Source: GWE2-51-13 sp041736705
GTDB lineage: Bacteria > Bacillota_I > Bacilli_A > Erysipelotrichales > Erysipelotrichaceae
Direction of reading: 5' to 3'
Assembly: GCA_041736705.1 (NCBI GenBank)
Contig: JBGSTC010000026.1
Span: 5,834 to 69,833 of the forward strand
Length of the DNA stretch: 64,000 bases
Both the position numbers and the translations under genes were made by a program. The notes under the pieces are model-generated. The model was not told where the DNA came from, did not search any database, and saw only the letters and a list, made by a program, of their open reading frames with translations. Below are positions 26,054-35,080 of the stretch, piece by piece. The number at the start of each line of letters is the position of its first letter. The stretch's first letter is position 1.

Positions 26054-26295
26054 GACAAGGCCTCGTCGATGGCGAGGTTGAGTTGTTTCTCGGCGAGGTT
26101 GAGATCCAACAGACGGATCATCTTCCCGTCGATCTTCACTCCGATCCCTTGCGTGCAGGCGTTCATACAGAACGAACCCTTCAATTCGACCTTCGCGTCC
26201 AAGCCGCGTTTCACCAGGATTTCCTTGACCAGGAGTACGACTTTATCCGACCCCTTCACATAGCACGAACTACCGATACAGATTTCGATCGTCAT
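26050..26295 (-). CDS. Small thioredoxin-like [2Fe-2S] ferredoxin
   Basis: An 81-residue protein with four cysteines: CIGSSCYVKGS near the N-terminus and SFCMNACTQG around residue 43. The arrangement C-x4-5-C ... C-x3-C is that of the NuoE/thioredoxin-like [2Fe-2S] family. It is the first gene of the three-gene coupled operon and probably delivers electrons to, or senses redox state for, the hydrogenase-like protein. Ribosome binding site GGAGGGTC lies just before its ATG. Confidence 0.88.
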   Translation of the reverse strand: MTIEICIGSSCYVKGSDKVVLLVKEILVKRGLDAKVELKGSFCMNACTQGIGVKIDGKMIRLLDLNLAEKQLNLAIDEALS

Positions 26296-26453
26296 GGCGA
26301 CCCTCCATCCTCATAATGAGATTTTTTTCACAACATAGTTTACCACACCTCACCCCATGACGCAACGCTATTTCGTCATGACTTCCCCGATTTCAACATC
26401 GAGTGTGCAAACCCTTGAGATAAGTATGGTATGATAATGTCCGAGGTGATTGC

Positions 26454-27299
26454 ATGGGATGGTTTATCGCGATCGGCACAGCCATGATCGATACGGTACT
26501 TCTCTCGCCGACTCCGTTCGAGATCGGAAGATGTACGAAAAGCACGCGTTATCCCGCCGACGGCGGAGCCGTCCGCAATATCGCCCATAATCTGGCGCTG
26601 TTGGGAAACAAGGTTTTCTTTTGGGCGAAATTCGGGAACGACAGCGAAGCGTTGGACTTGATCACGCGTACGGAGACCTTGGGCATCCAGGTGCACAGTA
26701 CGATCGTCAACGCCCCGACCCCTCATTTTTATCAACTGATTTCAAATAAACAATCGATGATGGCGTCCACCATCACCGATGATTTTTATTTCAACCGCAA
26801 CGACCTCTTCCCTACCTTTCTTTTGGAGGGACAGGAGATCGGCATCACCGACCAGGACGATCCGAAATTCCTTACGACCTTGATCCAACGCACCCCGAAG
26901 GTGAAATGGATCGCCTTAGGATTCCTTCCGCCGATCGAACTTCAGTCTTCCTTCTTCGCGATCTTCGCCAATAAACACGAGGTATTGCGTACCTCGGATT
27001 CGATCTTCACCTTCTTCAAGAATACGTCGTCGATCCCTCTGACATGCGTCACCATGGATCAGGACGGACTACGCTTCGACTATTATGGGAAATCGACCTA
27101 CATCGATGCCCCGGTATTGGGTTCGGGTAACGACATCGGCATGGGCGACGCCTTGGTGGCCGGCTTCATGCATGCGATGGCCAACGGCTTGTCCGTCGAA
27201 CTCAGTCTCTCCTTCGGTGTCAAATGCGCACGGAAGACTTCGGATGCGACCGCGGCGGTCAATCCGGACATCATCGAATTGGAATATCCCCATCCTTAA
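26454..27299 (+). CDS. PfkB-family sugar kinase
   Basis: A 281-residue kinase of the ribokinase/PfkB family. The N-terminal signature is seen as GGAVRNIAHNLALLG (about residues 38-52) and the C-terminal motif as GNDIGMGDALVAGFMHAM, with Asp in GMGDA as catalytic base. The usual GAGDAF reads GMGDAL here. Substrate may be a nucleoside or pseudouridine-like sugar; not decidable. The start is supported by GAGGTG 5 bases upstream. It is followed by a perfect palindromic terminator, and stands alone. Confidence 0.87.
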   Translation: MGWFIAIGTAMIDTVLLSPTPFEIGRCTKSTRYPADGGAVRNIAHNLALLGNKVFFWAKFGNDSEALDLITRTETLGIQVHSTIVNAPTPHFYQLISNKQSMMASTITDDFYFNRNDLFPTFLLEGQEIGITDQDDPKFLTTLIQRTPKVKWIALGFLPPIELQSSFFAIFANKHEVLRTSDSIFTFFKNTSSIPLTCVTMDQDGLRFDYYGKSTYIDAPVLGSGNDIGMGDALVAGFMHAMANGLSVELSLSFGVKCARKTSDATAAVNPDIIELEYPHP

Positions 27300-27301
27300 A
27301 G

Positions 27302-27325
27302 AAAAGCGACCTCGAGGTCGCTTTT
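27302..27325. terminator. Bidirectional terminator (pfkB-like gene / pstA)
   Basis: AAAAGCGACC-TCGA-GGTCGCTTTT is a perfect palindrome with T on either strand, between two convergent genes. Confidence 0.88.
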
Positions 27326-27334
27326 GCTTACATA

Positions 27335-27658
27335 TTAGAGTTTATGGAATTGTTCAACATCCAGTACGAAGACCGTCGCACCCCCGACTTGGACTTCGAT
27401 CGGGAAGGATGCATACCGTCCGATGTCATAGGAAGCGGTCGAAGGGACGATTTCGGTGCGGCGTTTGCTTTCTTCGCCGATCACCTCGATGCAATGTTCG
27501 ACTTGTTCGTCTTCGGTACCGATGATCAAGGTCGTATTCCCCGCACGCAGGAAACCGCCGGTCGTGGACAAACGTGTGACGATGAAATCCGCTTTGTTTA
27601 GGGTATTGATGACGCTATGGGCATCGTCGTTGGAAACGATCGCGAGAATGAGTTTCAT
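27335..27658 (-). CDS. pstA: Cyclic-di-AMP receptor PstA (DarA)
   Basis: A 107-residue PII-like protein. It has the family's TRLSTTGGFLRAGNTTLIIG segment, where c-di-AMP is bound, and the C-terminal VGGATVFVLDVEQF. It binds the second messenger c-di-AMP; its downstream effect is unclear in most species. It is the last gene of the dtd-folD-DUF951-ychF-pstA group and ends at a terminator. Length is typical. Confidence 0.93.
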   Translation of the reverse strand: MKLILAIVSNDDAHSVINTLNKADFIVTRLSTTGGFLRAGNTTLIIGTEDEQVEHCIEVIGEESKRRTEIVPSTASYDIGRYASFPIEVQVGGATVFVLDVEQFHKL

Positions 27659-27697
27659 GATCTGTCCTCCTCTTCTGATACTCCTATTATATCATAA

Positions 27698-28798
27698 CTA
27701 GACGTTGAATCGGAAATGCAGGACATCCCCGTCTTGAACTTGATATTCTTTTCCTTCCAAACGCAGTTTCCCTGCGTCTTTCACGGCTTGTTCGCTACCG
27801 AGGGCGATCAAATCGTCATAGGCGTAGGTTTCCGCCCGTATGAACCCTTTTTGGAAGTCGGTGTGGATGACGCCGGCGCACTCGGGGGCTTTCATGCCCT
27901 TGATGAAGGTCCAGGCACGGACTTCCTGGACCCCTGCGGTCAGGAAGGTGGAGAGTCCAAGCAAGTGATAGGTGGTTTTGATGATGCGGTCCAAACCGCT
28001 CTCTTGAATCCCGAGGTCGTTGAGGAATTCTTTCTTTTCATCCGCCTCCAACATCGCAAGTTCCTCTTCGATCTTCGCGCAGATGGGGATGACTTCGTTG
28101 CTTTCGCTCTCGGCGAACTTCTTCACGATCTGGTAGTAGGCGTTGGCTTCCGGATTTCCGATTTCTTCCTCGGACATGTTTGCGACATAGATGACCGGTT
28201 TGGCGGTCAACAGGTTGTATCCCTTGACGACCAAGGCTTCATCGCTCGCCATCTCGACGGAACGGGCGGATCTCCCCGCCATCAAGGCGTCATAGACACG
28301 CTTCAGGACAGTGAATTCCAAGACGGCGTCTTTATCTTTTTGGGCGGCTTTGCGTTCCACTTTATTCAATCGGTTTTCCACGCTCGCCGCATCCGCCAGG
28401 ATCAGTTCGAGGTTGATGATTTCGATGTCGCGTAACGGATCGATCGACCCTTCGACGTGGGTGATCTCATTGTCGTCGAAACAACGGACGACATGGACGA
28501 TCGCGTCGACTTCGCGGATATGCGAAAGGAATTGGTTGCCCAAGCCTTCGCCTTTACTCGCACCCTTTACCAAGCCTGCGATGTCGGTGAACTCGAAGGT
28601 GGTGTGGATGGTTTTCTTACTGCTGAACATCTCGTGCAAGGTATCGACCCGATGGTCGGGGACTTCGACCACCCCGACGTTGGGGTTGATGGTGGCGAAG
28701 GGATAATTGGCGGCTTCGACCTGGGATTGGGTGATCGCGTTAAACAAGGTCGATTTACCGACGTTCGGTAAGCCGACGATTCCGGCGGTTAAGGGCAT
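27698..28798 (-). CDS. ychF: Redox-regulated ribosome-associated ATPase YchF
   Basis: A 366-residue Obg-family P-loop protein that prefers ATP. Walker A is GLPNVGKSTLFNA, with switch II as DIAGLVKGASKGEGLGN, and NMSEEE in place of the usual NKxD specificity motif, as in YchF. A TGS-like domain ends at the C-terminus (VQDGDVLHFRFNV). It is adjacent to the DUF951 gene exactly as engD-yyzM in Bacillus subtilis, which supports the call. Confidence 0.96.
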   Translation of the reverse strand: MPLTAGIVGLPNVGKSTLFNAITQSQVEAANYPFATINPNVGVVEVPDHRVDTLHEMFSSKKTIHTTFEFTDIAGLVKGASKGEGLGNQFLSHIREVDAIVHVVRCFDDNEITHVEGSIDPLRDIEIINLELILADAASVENRLNKVERKAAQKDKDAVLEFTVLKRVYDALMAGRSARSVEMASDEALVVKGYNLLTAKPVIYVANMSEEEIGNPEANAYYQIVKKFAESESNEVIPICAKIEEELAMLEADEKKEFLNDLGIQESGLDRIIKTTYHLLGLSTFLTAGVQEVRAWTFIKGMKAPECAGVIHTDFQKGFIRAETYAYDDLIALGSEQAVKDAGKLRLEGKEYQVQDGDVLHFRFNV

Positions 28799-28819
28799 AG
28801 TGAAACTCCTTTCAAGGCG

Positions 28820-29017
28820 TTATTCCGTTTTCGGGTGGTGTTCGACCACCTTTTTCAGTTTCTTTTCGAATTCGCTTCGGTCGAACATGATCGCAGCCCC
28901 GCATCCAAGACATTTGATCTTGATGTCGGCACCCATGCGGATGATCCGCCATTGTTTGGATTTATGGCAGGGATGTTCTTTTTTCATTTCGACGATATCG
29001 TTTAAATCGTATTCCAT
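28820..29017 (-). CDS. DUF951 domain protein (YyzM-like)
   Basis: A 65-residue protein: MEYDLNDIVEMKKEHPCHKS followed by WRIIRMGADIKIKCLGCGA. The CxxC pair (CLGC) and the cysteine in HPCHKS suggest a small zinc-binding fold. The family always lies near ychF in Bacillota; function unknown. It starts one base after the folD stop, so it is co-translated. Confidence 0.92.
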   Translation of the reverse strand: MEYDLNDIVEMKKEHPCHKSKQWRIIRMGADIKIKCLGCGAAIMFDRSEFEKKLKKVVEHHPKTE

Positions 29018-29881
29018 TTAGACCTCCCGTAGGATTTCATGCGCATAGTAGGCGTCCATCGTGTTTTCCAGCAACATGGCGATGGTCATCGGACCCACGC
29101 CGCCCGGTACCGGGGTGATATGGGAAACATAACCGTTGAGGGCGTCGAAATCCGCATCCCCCGTCAATTTCCCGTTTTCAAGCCGGTTGATGCCGACGTC
29201 GATGACGACGCACTTGGAAGAGACATGTTCCTTGCGCAGGAAATGGGGCCGGCCGATGGCGACCACGACGACATCCGCCGCGCGGGTATAGTGTTGAAGA
29301 TCCGCGGTTTTGGAATGGCAGACGGTGACGGTCGCATTTCTGTTCAGCAACAATTGCGCGACCGGACGGCCGACCAAATTGCTTCTTCCGATGACGACGA
29401 TATCTTTTCCCTGCAAGGGGATCTGGTATTCGTCCAACAGTCTCAGGATGCCTCTGGGCGTACAGGGTTCAAAACCCTTGAGTTGCATATGCATGAGTCC
29501 GACGTTGATCGGATGCAAGCCATCCACATCCTTGGAAGGATCGATGGCGCGTACGACTTCCTGCGGATCCAATTCGGCAGGCAGGGGTAATTGTACCAGA
29601 ATTCCGTCGACTTGGGAATCGTCATTCAAGCGTTGAACCACTTTGATGAGTTCGGTTTGGGAAATGGTGCGGGGCAGACGCAACACTTCGGAATTCATCC
29701 CGATGCGCTGGCATGCTTTGTCTTTCCCTGCGACGTAGCTCAGCGACGCCGGATGGTCGCCGACCAACACGACGGTCAACTGCGGCGTCCGCTTCCCTCT
29801 TTCCTTCAATAACCCGATCTTGATCTTCAAATCATCTTCGACTTTCTTCGCGGTCATTCTTCCATCCATCAATTCAGTCAT
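29018..29881 (-). CDS. folD: Bifunctional methylenetetrahydrofolate dehydrogenase/cyclohydrolase
   Basis: A 287-residue enzyme that interconverts methylene- and 10-formyl-tetrahydrofolate. The substrate region has SYVAGKDKACQRIGM with the catalytic Lys in the YxxxK arrangement, then VDGILVQLPLP, GRSNLVGRPVAQLLL for NADP binding and TPVPGGVGPMTIAML at the C-terminus. It works with Fhs (encoded at 56173). It overlaps dtd by 4 bases and is next to DUF951. Confidence 0.97.
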   Translation of the reverse strand: MTELMDGRMTAKKVEDDLKIKIGLLKERGKRTPQLTVVLVGDHPASLSYVAGKDKACQRIGMNSEVLRLPRTISQTELIKVVQRLNDDSQVDGILVQLPLPAELDPQEVVRAIDPSKDVDGLHPINVGLMHMQLKGFEPCTPRGILRLLDEYQIPLQGKDIVVIGRSNLVGRPVAQLLLNRNATVTVCHSKTADLQHYTRAADVVVVAIGRPHFLRKEHVSSKCVVIDVGINRLENGKLTGDADFDALNGYVSHITPVPGGVGPMTIAMLLENTMDAYYAHEILREV

Positions 29882-30327
29882 AGGTTTGCCTCCCTTGTTT
29901 CATACACGAGGGTCACGGGACCGTCGTTGATTTGGTCGATGATCATATGGGCTTGAAAGATTCCGGTCTTCACCGGGACGTTTTCACGTAACGCCTTATT
30001 AAAGGATTCATAAAGCAGATTCGCTTGATCCGGCCGTGCGGCTTTATCATAGGAAGGGCGATGCCCTTTCTTGGTCTCCCCGTACAACGTGAACTGGGAA
30101 ATCGAGAGCACCTCGCCGTTCACATCCATCACGCTCAGGTTCATTTTACCCTGATCGTCTTCAAAGACCCGGGCATTGGCGATCTTATACGCAAGTTTCT
30201 TCGCATCCTCGACCGTATCTTCCAGATGGACCCCGACATAGACGACCAGTCCATGACCGATCGATCCGACGACCTCGTTGTCCACTTTTACGTTGGCTTT
30301 CGATACTCTTTGTAGAATGGCACGCAT
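29878..30327 (-). CDS. dtd: D-aminoacyl-tRNA deacylase
   Basis: A 149-residue protein that hydrolyses D-aminoacyl-tRNA. The family signatures are SQFTLYGETKKGHRPSY with the catalytic Thr and the C-terminal NDGPVTLVYETRE, cross-subunit Gly-Pro motif (here DGPVT). It is the first gene of a five-gene operon, with RBS GAGGTGATC close to its ATG, and divergent from rarA. Confidence 0.96.
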   Translation of the reverse strand: MRAILQRVSKANVKVDNEVVGSIGHGLVVYVGVHLEDTVEDAKKLAYKIANARVFEDDQGKMNLSVMDVNGEVLSISQFTLYGETKKGHRPSYDKAARPDQANLLYESFNKALRENVPVKTGIFQAHMIIDQINDGPVTLVYETREANL

Positions 30328-30392
30328 AAGATCACCTCTTCTTTCATTTTACTATCTTTTCAGTAATGTTAGAATAGAAAGGAGGTGATTCG

Positions 30393-31655
30393 ATGAAACA
30401 ACCCTTGGCTTTCCGTATTCGTCCCACAAAACTGGACGATGTCCTGGGACAATCGCACTTGGTTTCCCAAGGCGCGCTTTTACGTCGATGTGTCGAAGAG
30501 AAGCGTTTGTTTTCGATGATCTTCTTCGGGCCGCCCGGAACGGGCAAAACCACCGTCGCCTCGGTGATGGCCAACGAGTTGACGCTTCCGTTGAGGAAGT
30601 TCAACGCGGTGACCGGAAACAAGAAGGAATTGGATACGATCTTCGCGGAAGCGAAGCTTTACGGATCGATGGTCGTCATCGTGGATGAGGTCCATCGGTT
30701 GAATAAGGATAAACAAGATTTGCTTCTTCCCCATATCGAAGACGGCACCATCATCATGATCGGTGCGACGACCTCCAATCCGTTCTTCTCCATCAACCCC
30801 GCGGTTCGATCCAGATGCCAGTTGTTGGAATTCAAGCGGATTGAAGAGCAGGACATGCGCAAAGCCTTGGATCGTGCCCTGAACCATCCGGAGTCCCAAT
30901 TGGGCGGATGTTCACTGAACGAAGAGGCTGTCAAAACGATTTGCGACCTCAGTAACGGGGATATCCGTTATGCCTACAATCTCCTGGAGATCCTCGCCAT
31001 CGCGCTCCCGGGCAAGCAAATCACGCGTGAGGACGTGAATCAGTATACCCGTCAGGCGAATCTTGCGATGGACCACGACGCGGACGACCATTACGATGCA
31101 TTGAGTGCGTTTCAGAAATCCATACGCGGTAGCGACCCCGATGCTTCACTTTATTATTTGGCTCGTTTGATTCTTGCGGACGACATGGATTCCATCGAGA
31201 GACGATTGCTTGTGACCGCCTATGAAGATATCGGGTTAGCCAACCCCGCAGCCGTCGCGCGGACGATCAATGCGATCGACGCGGCGAAACGCGTGGGATT
31301 CCCCGAAGCTTCGATCATCTTGGGTACGGCCGTCGTCGATCTCGCGTTATCGCCTAAGTCCAAAAGCGGATGCTTGGCCATCCATGCGGCCATCGCCGAA
31401 TTGGAAGACCACGCCTATCCCGTCCCCGATTATTTGCGATTGACACCGGTCGGAATGAAGGAAGAAGACAAGTATCCCTATGATCGTCCGGATTTATGGC
31501 ACAAGATCCAATATCTTCCCACTGCGGTGAAGAACCTGCGTTTCTATCAGCCCAACACCAACAGTACCTATGAGAAGCAACTTGCGGCCAACCTTGAAGA
31601 GTTAAGGAAGACGAAACGAAGAGTGGATTTAGCGAAGCTAAAGAAAGAGAAATAA
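30393..31655 (+). CDS. rarA: Replication-associated recombination ATPase RarA (MgsA)
   Basis: A 420-residue AAA+ protein. Walker A FFGPPGTGKTTVA, Walker B VIVDEVHRLNKDKQD, sensor 1 MIGATTSNP and arginine finger region AVRSRCQLLEF are present, followed by the RarA tetramerisation domain (YEDIGLANPAA, PVGMKEEDKYPYDRP-like segment). It acts at stalled replication forks. The ribosome binding site AAAGGAGGTGAT is fully complementary to the standard 16S end. A TAGAAT -10 lies just before it. Confidence 0.95.
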   Translation: MKQPLAFRIRPTKLDDVLGQSHLVSQGALLRRCVEEKRLFSMIFFGPPGTGKTTVASVMANELTLPLRKFNAVTGNKKELDTIFAEAKLYGSMVVIVDEVHRLNKDKQDLLLPHIEDGTIIMIGATTSNPFFSINPAVRSRCQLLEFKRIEEQDMRKALDRALNHPESQLGGCSLNEEAVKTICDLSNGDIRYAYNLLEILAIALPGKQITREDVNQYTRQANLAMDHDADDHYDALSAFQKSIRGSDPDASLYYLARLILADDMDSIERRLLVTAYEDIGLANPAAVARTINAIDAAKRVGFPEASIILGTAVVDLALSPKSKSGCLAIHAAIAELEDHAYPVPDYLRLTPVGMKEEDKYPYDRPDLWHKIQYLPTAVKNLRFYQPNTNSTYEKQLAANLEELRKTKRRVDLAKLKKEK

Positions 31656-31656
31656 C

Positions 31657-31678
31657 AAAAGAGCCCGAAGGCTCTTTT
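31657..31678. terminator. Bidirectional terminator (rarA / lipoprotein)
   Basis: AAAAGAGCC-CGAA-GGCTCTTTT between two convergent genes, with T on both sides. Confidence 0.88.
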
Positions 31679-31700
31679 GATTTTGACATTGTGTCGAGAA

Positions 31701-32693
31701 CTACTTGATTTCGACTTTTGCTTCGAATGCTTTCTCAACGGCGGCACGGTAGCCTTCGATCGAGATGGAAACAGAGGTCTTCAGATCGTCGCCCGTAGGA
31801 ACTTCCGGATGGGCATCGTCTTTCTTCGCAGTCGGGATGGCAAGGATTTCAGCAACGGTCTTACCAACCATCGCGGCAGTCAATGCTTCCATTTGTTCAT
31901 ACCATTCTTTACCGATGGCGGAAGCGGCTTTCATACCGTATTCATCGCCTTTTTCGATCTTGGTCTTGGAAACTTCAGCTTTTACGATCGCACCCATGGT
32001 GTCGAAGGTTCCACTGTTTTGGGCATTGTCGATGGCAACGGCAAGAACTTTACCGTCTTTGTCGAAAGCGACACCCGTGAAGACGACGTTCGTTTGAACG
32101 CGGCCGGCAACTTCAGCCGTCGCGGTACGGCCGGCAACGGTCGTAACGGAAGCGGATCCGACAGACTTAACACCCTTGACTTCAACCGCGTTGTCGGCGG
32201 CTTTCTTAACGGCTTCTTGGTAACCGGTGATACCGATGGTTACGGAAGTCTTCAGATCGTCAGGAGCTTCTTCGGTCAACGGCATCGCCATGATTTCAGC
32301 AACCGTCTTACCGACGAAGTATTCTTCGAGGGCAGCGATTTGTTCGAACCATTCTTTACCGATGGCGGAAGCGGCTTTCATGCCATAAGCATCGCCCTTT
32401 TCCTTCTTGGTCGGAGCGGCTTCGGCCTTAACGATCGCACCCAAGGTGTCGAAGGTTCCGTTGTTTTGAGCGGAGTCGATCGAAACCCATACGATTTTGT
32501 TGTCTTTGTCAAGCAATACGGTGGTGTAGATCGTGGTGAATTGTACACGACCCGCGACCTCGGCGGTAGCGGCACGGCTGGATACTTCGGTGAAGCTCGC
32601 GGTACCTAATTTGTAGACTTTCGGTGCGGCACAACCCGTCAACGAAGAAATCACCAATACTGCGGCAGCAAGTAAGAATACTAATTTTTTCAT
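31701..32693 (-). CDS. Lipoprotein with two tandem copies of one domain
   Basis: A 330-residue secreted lipoprotein: signal peptide and lipobox LTGC with Cys21. The mature part is two copies of a domain of about 145 residues; shared blocks include RTATAEVAGRVQ/RAATAEVAGRVQ, GTFDTLGAIVKAE/GTFDTMGAIVKAE, YGMKAASAIGKEW in both, and DDLKTSV in both. I do not recognise the domain with certainty; its GA-containing block is faintly like FMN-attachment sequences of electron-transfer lipoproteins, but this is weak. The start at 32693 is fixed by AAGGAGGAA. It is monocistronic and likely abundant, judging from its strong site. Confidence 0.85.
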   Translation of the reverse strand: MKKLVFLLAAAVLVISSLTGCAAPKVYKLGTASFTEVSSRAATAEVAGRVQFTTIYTTVLLDKDNKIVWVSIDSAQNNGTFDTLGAIVKAEAAPTKKEKGDAYGMKAASAIGKEWFEQIAALEEYFVGKTVAEIMAMPLTEEAPDDLKTSVTIGITGYQEAVKKAADNAVEVKGVKSVGSASVTTVAGRTATAEVAGRVQTNVVFTGVAFDKDGKVLAVAIDNAQNSGTFDTMGAIVKAEVSKTKIEKGDEYGMKAASAIGKEWYEQMEALTAAMVGKTVAEILAIPTAKKDDAHPEVPTGDDLKTSVSISIEGYRAAVEKAFEAKVEIK

Positions 32694-32821
32694 TCTAAAT
32701 TCCTCCTTTACACGCATGATTATAAACAATGCCCGACTTGACCGTCAACGTGTTTTATGTTAATACTTTCACTTTCTCAACATATTTCGCCATTTTTCGC
32801 AAAGTCGTTCAAAACTATTAC

Positions 32822-34030
32822 TCATTTTGCTCTATTTTTCACAATACAGTTTTTGAATACTTTTTCATGGCGAAGACCTTTCTTATAGATCCTTTGACCT
32901 GCAAACAATAGAGCCAGCAGACTTGTGACGGCGATGAATCCGGACAAGAGGATCTCCCCTGCCCCCAGTTTCAAGGACAGCAGCCTCATCGGCATGAAAA
33001 GCATCGAACTGATCGGGACATAGGAAGCGATCTTACCGAATCCCTGTGATAAACGGGGGATCGTATTCTGCGAGAGGGCGACATAATAGAGGATGAGAAG
33101 AAAGATGTAGACAGGGCCTTGCAGGATGGAAGCTTCCTCCGCGCTCTTGAGCTTGGTCGCGATCACGGTCATCAAAATCTGGAGGATCGCCATCCCGCAC
33201 AATAAAAAGAAAACGCATAGCGCGATCGTCATCCCGAAGGAAAAGTCCAGGTCCAACATTTCAAACAAAGCACGGAAACTCGTGACCTCGCGATCGACCA
33301 ACCCGAATTGCGAAGCCCAACTCAATAATCCTCTCCCCAGATCGCTTTGGTTGCGTAACATCGCGAAGACACTCAACGTCCCCAGTGCGAAACACCCTTG
33401 CAGGATCATGGTCAACCACCCACCGAACAACTTCGCCCGGTAATGCGACTTCGCATCGGTCGCACTCAACACCATGTCCAATACGTTGGCCGACTTCTCA
33501 GAGACCACTTCGTTGCTTGTCATCGCCGCGAAATTGAGGACCATGAAATATACCGCGGTCAGTATCATGAAGACGAAGCTTTCTTTTCCGACCGCCCGGA
33601 TTTCCATCGGCGTATCGAACCGGATCTCGACGGACTCGTACTCTTGGATCAGTTCGGCGACACTGGGATTGCGAATCGCCAAAAACTCGTTCTTACTAAG
33701 GGTTGTGAGATAGGCTTGAAGCTGGAGTCGATGAATCCCGTCGAGTTGCGCCGAATTTCGTACTTCATATCCATCGATGCTTTCCACCACGCTTAACTCC
33801 GCCTTTTCTTGAAGGGTGAACCCATACGCGTTCGCAAGCACTTCATCGACTTCGTTTGCTTGTTCCATCAACGAAAGCGGAAGATGTCCCGGAGGGGTGA
33901 ATCCGAAATAGAGTGCGATTCTATCCGCATTCATCAGACTGGCAAGCAAGGAGATCAGTAGTAATTGGGAGATCAGGAATGTTTTATTCAAGAAACGTCG
34001 TTTCAATCCAAACAAAATCAACTCGGTCAT
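32822..34030 (-). CDS. ABC-2-type transporter permease (NatB-like)
   Basis: About 402 residues. One N-terminal helix (about 14-35) precedes a large extracytoplasmic domain, then five C-terminal helices beginning near residue 150 (FVFMILTAVYFMVLNFAAMT). The SEKSANVLDMVLSATDAKSHYRAKL segment (shown in part: EKSANVLDMVLSATD) is the coupling region typical of NatB/YhaP exporters. It overlaps the ATPase gene by 4 bases (ATGA) at 34030. Function: export of sodium, or of a lipophilic compound, by comparison only. Confidence 0.85.
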   Translation of the reverse strand: MTELILFGLKRRFLNKTFLISQLLLISLLASLMNADRIALYFGFTPPGHLPLSLMEQANEVDEVLANAYGFTLQEKAELSVVESIDGYEVRNSAQLDGIHRLQLQAYLTTLSKNEFLAIRNPSVAELIQEYESVEIRFDTPMEIRAVGKESFVFMILTAVYFMVLNFAAMTSNEVVSEKSANVLDMVLSATDAKSHYRAKLFGGWLTMILQGCFALGTLSVFAMLRNQSDLGRGLLSWASQFGLVDREVTSFRALFEMLDLDFSFGMTIALCVFFLLCGMAILQILMTVIATKLKSAEEASILQGPVYIFLLILYYVALSQNTIPRLSQGFGKIASYVPISSMLFMPMRLLSLKLGAGEILLSGFIAVTSLLALLFAGQRIYKKGLRHEKVFKNCIVKNRAK

Positions 34031-34908
34031 GGCGTACACCGCAACCGAATCAGTTCTTTCACCTTGATTCTCTCCATCGCAAGATCACGGATCGCTTCGT
34101 CTTTCGCCAACAGATTCATCAGTTTCTTCGCCCGTTGTGGCGTCTGGGTTTGAATGATCGAGGAATTCCCGACGATTTCGACCGTTTCGTCTTCTTTAAG
34201 GTGCTGCAGGACGGGGACTTGCGAATTGACTTTGACCGTACATTTCCCGACTTCGTTTTTCATTCGATCCAAATTACCGTAGTCCATCGTCTTTCCTTCC
34301 TTCAGGATCAATAGTGAATTACAGATCGCGTCGAGTTCATCGTACTGATGACTTGATAACAGAATGCATTTCCCCTTCTTCGCCAACTCCATCAAGAAAG
34401 ATTGGGTCTTCTCCAGATTCACATAGTCCAACCCGGTGAAAGGCTCATCCAGTATGACGATCTGGGGATCATGTATCAGACAAGCCATGAACTGGACTTT
34501 CTGTTGGTTGCCTTTGGAGAGACTTCCCACTTTCGTCTTCAATGCGATCGTAAAATCAAACGATGCATAGAGATCCCTGATCCTTCGGTCGATCGCATCC
34601 CGCTCCATGTTTCTCAATCTCCCATAATGAACCAACGTGTCTTCGATGGATAAATCGGTATACAGGCTCCTTTGTTCGGGCAGATACCCGAAACTCGACC
34701 GTACCCCTTCGTCGATTTTCTTTCCCCCGACCCGGATTTCTCCTTCGTCTTTCGTAATCAATCCCATCAAACAGCGAAACAACGTCGTTTTCCCGCTTCC
34801 GTTCTCTCCGCACACGCCGAGAATCTCATGCTTCTGTACGGTGAACCCACAGTCGCATAATGCTTTATGTTTCCCATACGCTTTCGACATTCCTTTGACT
34901 TCAAGCAT
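34027..34908 (-). CDS. ABC transporter ATP-binding protein
   Basis: A 293-residue ATPase, with Walker A GENGSGKTTLF, signature SLSKGNQQKVQFMACL, Walker B IVILDEPFTGLD and switch His in LSSHQYDE. A C-terminal extension of about 80 residues resembles NatA-type exporters. The start at 34908 is chosen for its site AGGAGG 7 bases upstream; an ATG 16 codons earlier has none. It is coupled to the permease at 34030 and forms a two-gene unit with it. Confidence 0.93.
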   Translation of the reverse strand: MLEVKGMSKAYGKHKALCDCGFTVQKHEILGVCGENGSGKTTLFRCLMGLITKDEGEIRVGGKKIDEGVRSSFGYLPEQRSLYTDLSIEDTLVHYGRLRNMERDAIDRRIRDLYASFDFTIALKTKVGSLSKGNQQKVQFMACLIHDPQIVILDEPFTGLDYVNLEKTQSFLMELAKKGKCILLSSHQYDELDAICNSLLILKEGKTMDYGNLDRMKNEVGKCTVKVNSQVPVLQHLKEDETVEIVGNSSIIQTQTPQRAKKLMNLLAKDEAIRDLAMERIKVKELIRLRCTP

Positions 34909-35080
34909 ATTCCACCTCCTGTCTTCTCTTTTATGCAACGGATTGCAATCTCCCAAGAGGAAGGATGAAGCAAATCTTCTTTTATTACATTTTAATGAAA
35001 TCGTTTTCGTTCCATCTTTATCTTTTGGATGGATTTGTTAAAATGATAAGGAAGGACCCCAAAGGTCCCAGGGGGAACCC

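Noticed and set aside
31677..32609. A 310-codon open frame on the plus strand opposite the lipoprotein gene
   Set aside because: Antisense to a clear lipoprotein with signal peptide and repeats; the repeats of the real gene explain its repetitive look.
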